From positions 80,882,554-80,946,553 of the forward strand of contig CM032455.1 in NCBI GenBank assembly GCA_019049505.1: a DNA stretch of 64,000 nucleotides, given 5' to 3'. Below are positions 38,982 to 49,986 of this stretch, in pieces (within the stretch, counting starts at the first letter, position 1; the number at the start of each line of letters is the position of its first letter). The position numbers and the translations under genes are program-made. Below the pieces are notes generated by a model. It was not told the DNA's origin, did no database searches, and saw only the letters and a list, made by a program, of their open reading frames with translations. This stretch comes from Pachyrhynchus sulphureomaculatus (taxonomy: Eukaryota > Arthropoda > Insecta > Coleoptera > Curculionidae).

Positions 38982-39300
38982 TAGGGATAAGTGAAAAATA
39001 AAATTTTTTCTAAGGTCATGGCATGTCAAACGAAAGCTTGTAAAAACACGAGAATACTTGCTCACACTTTTCTTTGTATTATTTTAAAGAAATTTCTCTC
39101 ACCACACCCTATCGCAAAACGTACTGTTCAAAAAATTTTGAAAAAATTTTGGAATCTTCTTCATTCAGCGAAAATTATCACGAGTGAATTACGTCTGATA
39201 ATTTATCTGGTACCAAAAAAAAACGATGTGCCTTGACAATATCGAGAAGGTTTCCCGACAGTATGGTGGAGACAAATGTATTTTCAGTACCTCGCATAGC
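38982..39300. repeat. Family P repeat fragment (P3), central part
   Basis: Matches P1 from about 12560 to 12890: TCAAACGAAAGCTTGTAAAAA, TTTTCTTTGTATTATTTT, TTGAAAAAATTTTGGAAT, and GTCTGATAATTTATC. Neither palindromic end is present. Confidence 0.8.
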
Positions 39301-39549
39301 TCCTCTAGAGACAAAATAAATTTATTTTATTTGTTTATAATTAAACAAATATTTAGGGAGCAAATATTTGTTTTACACTTTTATTACTAGATCATAGATT
39401 GAGCTAGATTGATTTATTGGCTATTAGGCAGCTAAGATGCTATAACTATTATACATTATCAACTAAGAAAAAACGTGAAAACACATATTGAATCTTAAGA
39501 CGACAGGGCCTAGTTAACTTAGCCTAGGTACGGATTATATTTTTTTTTT
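39301..39549. other. Spacer, nothing recognised
   Basis: AT-rich, no feature seen. Confidence 0.4.
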
Positions 39550-40599
39550 TTAAAGCACGGTCTCTCTCTCAATCCTTTCACCGTAATAGGAGTATTGATG
39601 ACTCTATACAGTTGCTCCCTCAACAGTCAATCTCCAGGCATCTCCATCTTGCGCGACTTAACTGGACTCGTGCATACCTATCCCAAGGAGAGTTCTTATT
39701 TGGTCGGACCATCTTGTCGGAGACCGTCCCCTTGATCTTCTACCTTCTATTTTCCCCGTTACTACAAGCTTTTCCATGGCATCCACTTTCCTCATAATGT
39801 GACCAAGATATTTCAGGTACTGTCTATTAATTCTATTTGAAAGTTAGTCATTTATACCAAGCTCTTCAAGAATAAGTAAATTAGTACGGTGTTCGGTATA
39901 TGATACTCCGATATGCCAACATCTCAAACGCATCGATTCGTCTCTTGTCAACTTGTTTAATGGTCCATGTTTCCGATGCGTAAGTTGCTATGGGAAATAT
40001 AAGATTAAATAGCAATCTTAACTTTGTATTTTTTGTGGTCTTTTTACTTCCGCTTTACAACCACCATTGTTAGTTATAAGGGATCCCAAATAGTTGAAAT
40101 AATCTACAACAGTGAAACCAACAATTTTATTTATGTGTGAGAGATCTTCATTTCGACTAAAAATCATTACTTTGGTCTTCGCTCTGTTAATTGTCAATCC
40201 ATAGTTTTTCCTAGTGATTTCCTGGCGATCTATAATTGATTCTAGGTCTTGTATTGAAATTGCAAGTATAACAGTATCATGCGCATATCTTTTTTTCACC
40301 GATTGTCACACCCCCAATACAGCCATTCAAAACATAACTTATTATATATTCAGTATATATGTTAAAAAGTAGAGAGTAGAGTGACAGAATACAGCCCTGT
40401 CTGACGACGGCCTCTACGATAAAGAGATCGGAAAAAGAATTATTCAGTTTAATTCTGCCATTTGTGTATCATACAAGGCTCGGATAAGGTTTACAAGATG
40501 TATAGATGTTCCCATGCTGATTAGAATCCGCCAGAGTTTGTTCTATTGTATGCAGTCGAAAGCCTTAGAGTAGTCTATAAAACAAATATAGGTTGTTAA
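39550..40599 (-). mobile_element. RTE-like LINE relic RTE-D, 3' half
   Basis: Minus strand from 40599: TYICFIDYSKAFDCIQ (RT block with first catalytic Asp), LWRILISMGTSIHLVNLIRA, degraded palm, then KKRYAHDTVILAISIQDLES (the FADD box altered to YAHD, 40250-40290), INRAKTKVMIFSRN and VVDYFNYLGSLITNNGGC. The C-terminal region holds LSNRINRQYLKYLGHIMRKV and GKIEGRRSRGRSPTRWSDQI (39700-39830). Stops and shifts throughout. The other half lies beyond the J5 insertion at 41421-41960. Confidence 0.8.
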
Positions 40600-41420
40600 T
40601 TTTTTTTTTATGGGTCTAGCACACGTGCTGCAGGGAAGTCCCTAAAGCGCTCCAGGAGCGGCATGGGTGCGGAAAAGACGATTCACGTTGTTCTTGAATC
40701 GCTGTAAATTGTACTCGGTGGGAAACACAGCGCTGAGCAAATTATTCCAAAGGGATGATGTTCTCCATATAAAAGACTGCTTGAAAAGCGTTGTACGCGA
40801 AGTAACAAACTGAACCTCATACGGATACGAAGCACCAGCGCGACGTGTATTTCTAACATGCACCGCTTTGGAAGGAATCAAGCGGGCTACATCCTTCGAA
40901 CACTTTCCATGAAAATACTTGTAGAGCAGATTCAAGTCGCCAACCTTTCTTCGATGTTCCAGTGAATCAAAGCCGCCGGTCAGTTCCGGATCTCCAATCA
41001 GACGGACAGCTCTTCTCTAAACAGAATCCAACAAATGCAGTGTATGTTTCTGAGCGGAGCCCCAAACATGGGAGCAGTATTCCATAGTTGGTCGAATTTG
41101 AGCTTTGTAAAGAATTAACAGTTATAGTGGAGGGTAAAGCTTTCTGGTTCGGAATAATATTCCTAACTTTTGAGAAGCTCTCCTTGCTATGCCTGCAACA
41201 TGTTCATGCCAGGACATATTTACTCCCAAACTAACGCCCAACAAATTGAGCGACGATGCTAGGGGAATTGAGTGCCCCGACATAACTATGTCGGGTTCAG
41301 CAACGTTACCTTTTTTAGAAAAAACTGCCGCCTGGGTTTTTGTAGCGTTAAATTCCACTTGGTTACTGTCACCCCAAGATAGAATTTCTTCCAGGCCTTT
41401 GTTAAGTTGAACGACCTTTG
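40600..41420 (-). mobile_element. J-family LINE copy J5, inserted into RTE-D
   Basis: 3' end at 40600 (A-run on the minus strand, then CACGTGTGCTAGACCCAT). Carries the full C-terminal region (KYFHGKCSKDVARLIPSKAV, SYPYEVQFVTSRTTLFKQSF, LFRTHAAPGAL) and upstream MEFNATKTQAAVFSKKGNVA to about 41358. 5' truncated near 41420. RTE-D reading continues on each side (REFQRS above, TTYICFIDYS below), showing that J5 jumped into RTE-D. No clear target duplication found. Confidence 0.88.
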
Positions 41421-41960
41421 GAATTCTCTGACTTTTTCTATTATCTGGCCTGTGTTGAGGGTTTTTTCTCTGGTCCCTCTTGCTGGAATAAAGCCTGTTT
41501 GTTCGGTAGATATTTGCGACAGCAGAAAAGTTTTGATTTTCTCATTTCGAATCCAGAGAAACACCTTTGCAGCATGTGACACTAGAGCGATTGTTCTATA
41601 GTCGCTGCCATCTAAAGGGGATCATTTCTTATGCAAGGGTATAAATGCAACTTCGCACCGTCTTTCGGCCATCTTCACAGTTGATGTAGCATAGTTATGG
41701 CGATTTCTCCCATAATCTTTATTATTTCCGCAACAATCTCGTCAGTACCTACTGCTTTTCTATTCTTTAAACTTTGAATAGCCTTTTGACTTCAGACTTA
41801 AGAATACATGGCTCTTGTTCTTCTGCGGCTTCTTTGTCGACACTGCAATCACACAATAATTAATCCATAAAAAGTTCTTTACAGTAATCCTTCCAAACGT
41901 CAATAATTCCAGGCATGTCGGTGACTGTTCTACAATCTTTATCTCTGATAATTTGTGCAG
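41421..41960 (-). mobile_element. RTE-like LINE relic RTE-D, 5' half
   Basis: Minus strand: KLSEIKIVEQSPTCLELLTF (about 41950), a decayed pre-RT segment, MAERRCEVAFIPLHKK (41640-41690), DGSDYRTIALVSHAAKVFLW, then IKTFLLSQISTEQTGFIPAR, GTREKTLNTGQIIEKVREFQ at 41425. These are RT fingers blocks ending just before the J5 insertion. Dead relic. Confidence 0.8.
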
Positions 41961-42011
41961 CACGGTAGGGAACACTAATTGCGCAAGTCCATCTTGCACT
42001 TGACCGGTTTA
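41961..42011. repeat. Family P repeat fragment (P4), right end
   Basis: CACGGTAGGGAACACTAATT followed by GCGCAAGTCC and CTTGCACTTGACCGGTTT matches the right end of P1 (12969-13015). It lies about 110 bp beyond the polyadenylation signal of the putative host gene. Confidence 0.75.
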
Positions 42012-42118
42012 TTTTAATATGCATTTAATATTATTGGACCAGTTTTCACTTGCCTGGCATTAATACTACCTTTAATAATAACAAAAATAAAATACAAAAT
42101 TTGATTTTACATAAATAC

Positions 42119-42124
42119 TTTATT
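42119..42124 (-). terminator. Polyadenylation signal AATAAA
   Basis: AATAAA on the minus strand, 28-35 nt after the stop codon (42152-42154) of the putative terminal exon. Spacing fits a short 3' UTR. Confidence 0.6.
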
Positions 42125-42151
42125 TATAAAACATGAAATAATAAAATACAT

Positions 42152-42387
42152 TTAAACGACAATACTGGTTTGACTTAAAGTTTTACATTTGGTCACATTA
42201 CAATCTGAATTGTTATTTTCTGAAATATTTTCGTTACTTATGATAAAGGTTTCCTCTTTAACATGGTTGTTGTCTCCTCCTGGTGCCGATTCAAATGACG
42301 TTGTCATTTCGGTGCTTGGAGACTTAAAGAATTTTTCTTCCTCTAGAGGGGTCTGAGGTGATTTTATATCGCTAGATTGTGAATTGA
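42152..42387 (-). CDS. Putative host gene, terminal coding exon
   Basis: Open minus-strand exon of 236 nt. The 3' splice acceptor is TATTTATTTTCAG (42388-42400), giving two nucleotides (TC) that complete a split codon, then 77 codons to a TAA at 42152-42154. Translation begins VNSQSSDIKSPQTPLEEEKF and ends KCKTLSQTSIVV. It is Ser/Thr/Glu/Asn-rich, acidic, without membrane segments, and looks like a disordered cytoplasmic tail. An AATAAA follows. The split-codon phase matches the donor of the 49.2-kb exon. Function not recognised. Not transposon-like; expression unproven. Confidence 0.55.
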
Positions 42388-42400
42388 CTGAAAATAAATA

Positions 42401-43229
42401 GAACTCATTAAAAATTTCAGCTAACATGACGTAAACCTTTAAATACATAGTTATTTTCTGGTAAAGGCTGCAAGGTATATAGGTCATTTAGAGATCTAAA
42501 AGCTTGACAGTGCATAAAAGTTTTTTTACTTGTAAATTTTGCATGACATATACGAAGCCTGTAAATGTTTCATCGTCATAGTATGGCTCGTGCACCATTT
42601 TATTATGTAACAAGTGTAAAAGAAAATCATAGATAATACGAATAAGCGCAATAACTTTTGCAAATGTAAAAACTCATATATCTAATAGCCTATCCTTGCC
42701 AGTATATAAACGAACATATTAGCAGGTTATTTAGATTTGTCCCCCACTGAAAAATATTTACTAGTGAGAATAATTTTTTAAATAAATATCAGAAAACAAA
42801 TTATGCAAATTTGTCATATGTTCTCAAGCTATAAAACAAATAAAACAATATAACTTGAGATTCAGGACGGAATGAAATTAATATATATTCAAAAAAGATT
42901 CTTTATTTATATTTCCATTTTATCTTATCATTCCATATTTAAGACATATGAGTAGTTAGTCTTTTGTTAATGAAATTATTTAATTTCATTAAGTCTTGGT
43001 AAATAGAACACAAATGTTTAAAGAAAAAACATTTATCTATTGACCAGATTTTTATCCACGTTATTTTTTTACAAATTAGAACAAGTTTTGAATATCTTAA
43101 AATAATCATTCTGAGTCCCCAATATTCTTAATTGTAATAAATTTATTAATAGTTAGAGATTGAGTTCTTATCTCAGCTATATATTTCGATAAGACTTTTT
43201 ATTTAGTTTTTTAAAATGTTACCTGCAAA

Positions 43230-43235
<6 letters not shown>
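42401..43235. other. Intron sequence, nothing recognised
   Basis: AT-rich; would be the 3' part of the last intron of the putative host gene. No repeat end or coding frame noticed. Confidence 0.45.

Positions 43236-43295
<60 letters not shown>
43236..43295. repeat. (TA)n array A9, left flank of Tc1 relic
   Basis: Uninterrupted TA that ends directly at the left terminal repeat of the Tc1 element. Confidence 0.97.
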
Positions 43296-43296
<1 letters not shown>

Positions 43297-43301
<5 letters not shown>

Positions 43302-45072
43302 CCGCCAGAAAGTATTTGCCCATCTAAAACCAAATTTATTACCTAATTAAACCCTTTTATTATACTAGGTAAATTTAATTTTTCTTAACAAGAGTCCATC
43401 ACAAAATTGTTTAGATAAGCCTTTTTGGTGAAATCACAAATTAAAAACCAATTAGAACAAATTTCCAAGTTTTGCATGATAATCGTTTTGAGGCAATTTC
43501 TGAGAATTCCAGTTGAAGTAAGAACTCATTTCAAGTTTCTAGGGATTATGAAAATTCCTAGTGATATTTTATGATAAAACTATGCTATAAATAGCATTGC
43601 CCTTTTGGAAATTAACCATTTGCAACCAGTACTTTGTCATTGATACAGGCTCAATTGTTTTGTGAAAAGGCCAAAAACGAAAGAAGTTTCCGTTGAAAAT
43701 CGGGCTCTGATAATTGCGAGACATCAAAATGGTCACTCGAGTCGACAAATCGCGAGTGATGCCAAGGAGAATGGTGGACTACATCGTAAAAAAAATTTCT
43801 GCGAGACATGGAATTCTCAACCAAAAACGTTCAGAAAGGCCTAGAAAAATGAGTCCAGCTAAAGACACAGTTATAACAATGTCCAGCAGACGTAATCGCC
43901 GCCTAACCGCACCAGAAATCACGGCTCAAGTAAACCTGGAGCGGTCCATCCCCATTAGCGTAACAACCGTGAAGAACGGGTTAGGAGAAGGTGGACTACA
44001 CGGGAGAGTTGCAGTTAGGAAACCACTTCTTAGGCAAGTGAATAAACGTAAACGATTAGAATGGGCCCGAGAACATGAAAATTGGACATCAGAACAATGG
44101 AATTCCGTCCTTTGGAGCGACGAATCTAAATTCGAAATTTTCGGTTCAAATCGACGAGTTTACGTGCGGCGGTCAGCTGGAGAAAGGATGTTGGAAGCCT
44201 GTTAGTTGCCTACAGTAAAACATGGTGGAAGCTCAGTAATGGTTCGGAGTTGTTTTGGCAACGATAAAGTTGGAAAAGTCTTTAAGATAGAAAGAATCAT
44301 GCGAAAAGAACAGTATCAAGAAATTTTGTTAACTCAAATGCTTCCTTCTGGAAGAGATATTTTTCAGGGGAAATTTATTTTTCAGCATGACAACGACCCT
44401 AAACATTCTGCTAAACAAATTAGAGAACTTTTGGACCAATGAAAATCCAATGACGTCCTGGAAGTGATGACTTGGCCTCCACAATCACCCGACTTGAACC
44501 CCATCGAATTGCTGTGGGACTATTCGGACAGGTGCGTTCGAAAAGTCAATCCAATATCAGAAAATCACTTGTGGGAACTTGTAGAAGCAGAATAGTTAAA
44601 ATAACCTAAGACACTCTGAAGAAAACTGCTAGACAGAATGCCGAAACTCTGTAAAGCGGTAATTAAAAACAAAGGAGGTCACATAGATGAGAAAAATGAA
44701 TATTTTTCTGATTTTTTAGACTGTAAATAATGTGAAAATAAATAATAATTAACGGAACACTATAACAAACAGATGTTTATACTGCACTCTGTCGGCGACT
44801 TACTAAGTCTATTCAAGCAGAGCGGCACAGCACGGCTGGTACTTATTGCAGAAACGCACCTTTCTTGAGCTTACTGCTAGAAGGCATAGATGGCAGCATT
44901 GGTATAACAACTAAAGACGAAACGAAAAGAATCGCATTTTTAGAAGTTACCAAAAGTGTTCTTCGTATTCGTAAATAATATATCATTAAAATTAAAAAAA
45001 AAAATATTATCTGGGTTTTTGTTGTCTTCGGACTGAAATAACTAGGTGGGCAAATACTTTCTGACGGTAATG
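43297..45072 (+). mobile_element. Tc1-type transposon relic (about 1.78 kb) inside TA repeat
   Basis: Terminal inverted repeats CACTACCGCCAGAAAGTATT (left) and the reverse complement of a closely similar sequence at 45045-45072 (outer 28 bp match at all but a few positions). Both ends abut TA arrays. The interior encodes a Tc1 transposase with several lesions. Size and termini fit Tc1-group elements. Confidence 0.93.
43662..44595 (+). pseudogene. Tc1 transposase (DD34E type), disrupted
   Basis: N-terminal helix-turn-helix KTKEVSVENRALIIARHQNG then HSSRQIASDA (43668-43770). After a frameshift near 43775: RNRRLTAPEITAQVN (second DNA-binding domain). Catalytic blocks: LWSDESKFEIFG (Asp 1, near 44115), FQHDNDPKHSAKQI (Asp 2, near 44390) and SPDLNPIELLWD (Glu, near 44500), so the DDE triad survives on paper. 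Lesions: the frameshift, a stop at 44203-44205 after MLEAC, another at 44440-44442, and a stop near 44593. About 310 codons in total, close to family length. Not functional. Confidence 0.92.
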
Positions 45073-45385
<313 letters not shown>

Positions 45386-46146
45386 GCCTCGGAATTGTAT
45401 AGAATGCCTAAAAGAGGCAAGGTATAAAATATCCTTTATTTTATATTTTGGCTACATATTTCATAGAATAACTAATGTACAGCCGGCGATGTATATAATA
45501 GATATTGAAAACAATAATCATTAATTGTTACTCGTGTTGCGGGTAATGGGGGGCATAGTGGGGTAGAGTCAATACATTATGGCATTAACTAACCTTAACT
45601 AATCTGAACTACTCTTTTTTAAAGTTAAAAAAAGCAATAAGTATTTCTTTTACAAATAAAACTATCGTTTGGTTTTTTAAATATTGTCGAATTTCCCTAC
45701 GATTTCTTTTTATAGAGAATAGCTAATCTTAATATTGTTAATTCTGAATAAACAAAAGATACGATTATGGTAATTTGTCTTTCATTTTATACTTTTTCAT
45801 CGCATGATGTGACACTTGAGAGTACGAAAAATCTTCTTCTTAAGACATAACCTCTGGTTAGTTTAGATTAGTTTATGTTAGTTCATGTTATAACGAGTAA
45901 CAGTTAATGCTTATTGTTTTCAATATCTATTATACACATTGCTGACTGTACGTTTTGTATTATGGTAATTTATCTTTTACTTTATACTTTATCTAATCTT
46001 TTAATGGCATTCTATAAAATTTCTAGGCAGTCTATAGATTATCTAGGCAAAGTATGTAATAGCTAAAGAAAATATTACATATATTGTCTAAACGAGCCCG
46101 ACATTCTATAGAATGCCTGAATTCTACACTTTGCCGGTAACATATA
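45386..46146. other. Intron sequence, internal imperfect inverted similarity
   Basis: Contains CATTAACTAACCTTAACTAA near 45582 and GTTAGTTTAGATTAGTTTATG near 45857, in opposite orientation. TATATAATAGATATTGAAAAC at 45492 is mirrored by GTTTTCAATATCTATTATAC at 45916. This suggests an approximately 450-bp fold-back unit (45480-45945) of unknown type. Confidence 0.6.
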
Positions 46147-48237
46147 CAGTAATACCCCGCTTTACGCGAGGGATACGTTCCGAAAAAAAATCGCGTTAAC
46201 TGAAATTCGCGTATATCGAGGTTTATGATTAAACATAGTCAAAATTTAATACAAAAAAATACAAATCATTTTAATCAATCACTTTAATTCTAAGAACACT
46301 TTATGCAATACATACTCTTATTTTTTACGGAAAAATACATCTATTGTCTTTTGGGTAACGTTTTGTTTACGTTCTTGTAAAATACGTTCATAACACCCAA
46401 CACTGTTTTTAATTGTTTGACACACGGTCAAGACACGGTCATCATTATTGTCTATACTCTGCAATATGTCCAAACCTGAATAAATTTTTGAAAGTGCATT
46501 TTGTATTTCCCCTAAAGATAAAACTTTCTCTTCTACTTGTTCTTCCTCATCGTAGATAGGATTATTCTGTAACTCGATCAGATCTTCATTGCTAATAGGA
46601 TCGTCGTGCGTTGCTACAAGTTCTACGAGATCTTCTACCGTGACATCTTCAAGTTCAGACCCCTCAATCATTGCAGCAATGTCTTCAAGCACTTGTCTCT
46701 GCATCTGGACAATTCTTCTAGGTGCTTCCACTACATCTGGCCAAAGATTACGCCACACCCCATTCATACAACTCATTTTAACTTCCTTCCAAGCCTCTTC
46801 TATGTTGTGAATAGACTTCATAATGTTGTATGACTTCCACCACTCTCGCATAGACTGTCTTCCTTCCCCGTCAGTTTCATGAATTAGTTGGCTAAAAGTG
46901 CGGCGATGGTAATAAGCTTTGAAGTTTGCTATTGCTCCCTGGTCCATAGGTTGTAATATTGACGTAGTGTTTGGTGGAAGGAACTTTACGTACACTTTTA
47001 AGTCTCTGGGCGTATCAAGTGAGGTTGGATGTCCTGGGGCATTGTCTAAGAGTAATATAACTTTAGGTTCAAGCCCATTTCTGTCACAGTATGATTTGAC
47101 TGATGGGCAAAAACTATTAGAATACCATTCTTGAAAAATTTCCCGTGTAACCCACGCCTTTCTGTTTGATCGCCACACAACTGGTAGACTTGTCTTGTCT
47201 GTGCCTCGCATTGCACGGGGTGTTTCTGAATGGTACACTAGTAAAGGTTTCAGTTTGAAATCACCAGTGGCATTACCACCCAGCAGAAGTGTTAGTCGAT
47301 CTTTCGCAGCTTTGAAACCACTGGCTTGACGTTCTTCCTTAGAAATGAATGTTCGAGATGGCATTTTTTTCCAGTAAAGTGCGGTCTCATCAACATTGAA
47401 GATGAGACAAGCAGGAATTTTCTCTCGTCTAACGAAGTCTTGAAACTTGTCTGGAAACTCAGCTGCAGCTTGAATGTCCGCGCTGGCCGCCTCGCCTGTT
47501 ATGTGGATATTGTGAAGATTAGAACGCTGCTTGAACCGATGGAACCAGCCTCTGCTGGCAGCAAAAGTCGGAGTGGCACTCCCTTCTCCTTCTTTTGTTT
47601 TCAGCATCTCATACAAAGATTTTGCTTTTGTGCATATGAGATCTTGACTTAGTGGTGTGTTCTTCTTATTCAAATCTTCGATCCAGACTGACAGTAATTT
47701 CTCCATTCTTTCTAAGATAGATGATCTCGAACGAGAAAGTTTTGTTGCACTTATAGGTGTTGAACCTTCGCTGGAGATTTTAATTTTTTCCCGATTTTTA
47801 TAAATCGTTCTCACAGTCGATTCTGAGAGTCCAAAATCTCTCCCAACAATTGTTGCTTTGCCTCCATTTTCCATTCTTCTTAACACTTTCATCTTCAATT
47901 CCAAAGTGACGCTTTTACGCTCTTTTTTCTTTACAGGCGGCATTTTTAACGTAGGGTTAAATTATGTATGTATGTATCTCCAATAAATATTAAAACAAAA
48001 CTGCCAGCCGACCGAACTAACATTACGGAACAAATGAACACACGAAACGAACGAGGAAATCCCCATAGAACAAAGTCGAAGGACAGGGAATTCCCAATTC
48101 TTCAAAGAGAATATTCAGAGAAAGCGGGGATCCCCCCGCGACCATAGAGAAGTTAATGACTACATGAGCGCGAAATTTGAAATTCGCGTTATAGTGAAAC
48201 CGCGCGTAACGGGGTCGCGCTAAGCGGGGTATTACTG
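46147..48237 (-). mobile_element. Tigger/pogo transposon, apparently complete (2091 bp)
   Basis: Terminal inverted repeats start CAGTAATACCCCGCTTTACG (left) and, on the other strand, CAGTAATACCCCGCTTAGCG (right). About 22 bp match closely, and further GCG-rich imperfect matches follow. TA on both sides (46145-46146, 48238-48239) is the target duplication. One uninterrupted transposase gene fills the centre. Nothing disabling is visible, so this may be a recently mobile copy. It lies in an intron of the putative host gene, in the same orientation. Confidence 0.96.
46318..47943 (-). CDS. Tigger/pogo-type transposase, intact, 541 aa
   Basis: Cut-and-paste transposase of the Tc1/mariner superfamily, pogo branch, acting in the nucleus on its own terminal repeats. 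Domains: CENP-B/psq helix-turn-helix about residues 10-55 (LKMKVLRRMENGG, GLSESTVRTIYK); second CENP-B/Tc5 helix-turn-helix about 75-150 (LICTKAKSLYEML, RGWFHRFKQRSNLHN); DDE_1 catalytic domain about 175-390 with D185 (NVDETALYW), D300 (LLLDNAPGH) and D334 (LQPMDQGAI). An acidic helical tail follows. The last residues QKTIDVFFRKK form a PCNA-interacting-like motif (Q531, I534, F537, F538). Start ATG at 47943 is followed by MPPVKKKERK. Length matches Tigger transposases. It is not part of the host gene. Confidence 0.96.
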   Translation of the reverse strand: MPPVKKKERKSVTLELKMKVLRRMENGGKATIVGRDFGLSESTVRTIYKNREKIKISSEGSTPISATKLSRSRSSILERMEKLLSVWIEDLNKKNTPLSQDLICTKAKSLYEMLKTKEGEGSATPTFAASRGWFHRFKQRSNLHNIHITGEAASADIQAAAEFPDKFQDFVRREKIPACLIFNVDETALYWKKMPSRTFISKEERQASGFKAAKDRLTLLLGGNATGDFKLKPLLVYHSETPRAMRGTDKTSLPVVWRSNRKAWVTREIFQEWYSNSFCPSVKSYCDRNGLEPKVILLLDNAPGHPTSLDTPRDLKVYVKFLPPNTTSILQPMDQGAIANFKAYYHRRTFSQLIHETDGEGRQSMREWWKSYNIMKSIHNIEEAWKEVKMSCMNGVWRNLWPDVVEAPRRIVQMQRQVLEDIAAMIEGSELEDVTVEDLVELVATHDDPISNEDLIELQNNPIYDEEEQVEEKVLSLGEIQNALSKIYSGLDILQSIDNNDDRVLTVCQTIKNSVGCYERILQERKQNVTQKTIDVFFRKK

Positions 48238-49229
48238 TATATTAAAATAATTTACCTAATACCTTGAACCAGCTACCAAAAGAAGTTGATATGATTTTAA
48301 CCTTATAAAAAATAGATCCAGTTAATGTTGTTTTAATATATTAGTCAAACCTATTCTACATATACAATTTTGTTCCTGATTTTTAACATTAGAAAAAGTC
48401 TCAATTAACCAATTCTTGGGTACTGTATCAACATTTCTGTTGTTTCTAAATTGACATATACCACACAAAAAACTGCAAGTTTCAATCAGATTTTTCTTCT
48501 TTCGAAGATGCCTCGTTAGACTATTTAGCTCATTGCCAATATCCGATTTTACTCCCCCACTTGAAGAGCTAGCTAGCTAACACGACTAAATTACTCTCCA
48601 TAATATAATAGAGGTTTAATATGTTCATAAAAAACTGTGCTACTTTATTTAACAAAATCGAATTCCCAACAGTACTTGTCAAAAGCCCAGAAGATTTTTG
48701 AAACAATCTGAAACAAAAATCTTGACAGATACGTACCGTTGATCCATCTTTATTTATCTTTTATGATAGCTATAGTTTATGATAGCATCCCATACCTCAT
48801 AAAGCTCACAAGTGGCAGCATTATTAACAAAACCCCGACATTCTCATTTTATCCCGCCTACAAGGTTTTACGATACTCTAGGTTTTTGTGAAATTAAAGT
48901 CACATTATCATGATATTGCAATAGTAATTTACTTAATAACTATAAATCCTTAAATATTTAGAAGAAACCTATATTTTTATTTTTATACAATTTTGTAATA
49001 AATAGCGACAACATTTTTTATATCTTTAACTGTTTAAGAGGCCTGGCAATAAACAAATTACTAGTAATTCCGCAGTACAACAAACAAGTATGCTTTTTAC
49101 TTATATGTTTATAATTAACCTATTTCATTTATGATTGAAACCGTAGAAAAATTATTTGTTTATATCTGCTAAAATAAGAGTTTGTCTGTTATTAAATGCT
49201 TTTATAATATTACAAAAATAAATAAATAC
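48238..49229. other. Intron sequence, nothing recognised
   Basis: AT-rich; lies between the Tigger element and the donor of the 49.2-kb exon. No coding frame or repeat end seen. Confidence 0.45.
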
Positions 49230-49472
49230 CTGAAAGAAAAGAACTTCTTCTTAACCCTGTTTGATTTTCAACTATACTGACTAATACTTCGGCTGACGTA
49301 CCAATAGCAATGGCAGATACACCCGACACATTTACTTCATTCTCCCGAGCAGTACTATCCATAGGATAAATTCGACTGGAAAAATGACAATCTTCGTGAT
49401 GGGCTACTGCACTTATCTTGATTAACTGTGAGGCATGAAGATGTAATTTGTCGAGGTTCTGAAGTAGATTCT
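49230..49472 (-). CDS. Putative host gene, internal coding exon
   Basis: Open minus-strand exon ending TTTCTTTCAG at 49230 before donor GTATTTATTT (49229 downward), a good consensus. Translation reads LLQNLDKLHLHASQLIKISA, then SSRIYPMDSTARENEVN and IVENQTGLRRSSFLS, leaving one nucleotide that matches the two-nucleotide start of the terminal exon. Two acceptors are possible: TTTTACAG (exon from 49482) or CACAG eight to ten bases later (exon from 49472). Only the second keeps this frame with the donor phase of the 57.9-kb exon. No recognised domain; no transposon similarity. Confidence 0.5.
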
Positions 49473-49648
49473 CTGTGAAACCCTGTAAAAGCATTAGATT
49501 AAGTTTGGTTCTTCACGAAAAATAATTACGAAGTTGTTTAAATGTAAAGAGGAGTCAACCTACGTTACTATGTTTAGCTAGATTTATTATCACCCAATTT
49601 AGTGTCTCTCTCAATGATAATAGACTTTAGACAAGTAATATATTTTAC

Positions 49649-49985
<337 letters not shown>

Positions 49986-49986
<1 letters not shown>

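Noticed and set aside
46589..47652. Plus-strand frames inside the Tigger element
   Set aside because: Antisense to an intact transposase with clear domains.
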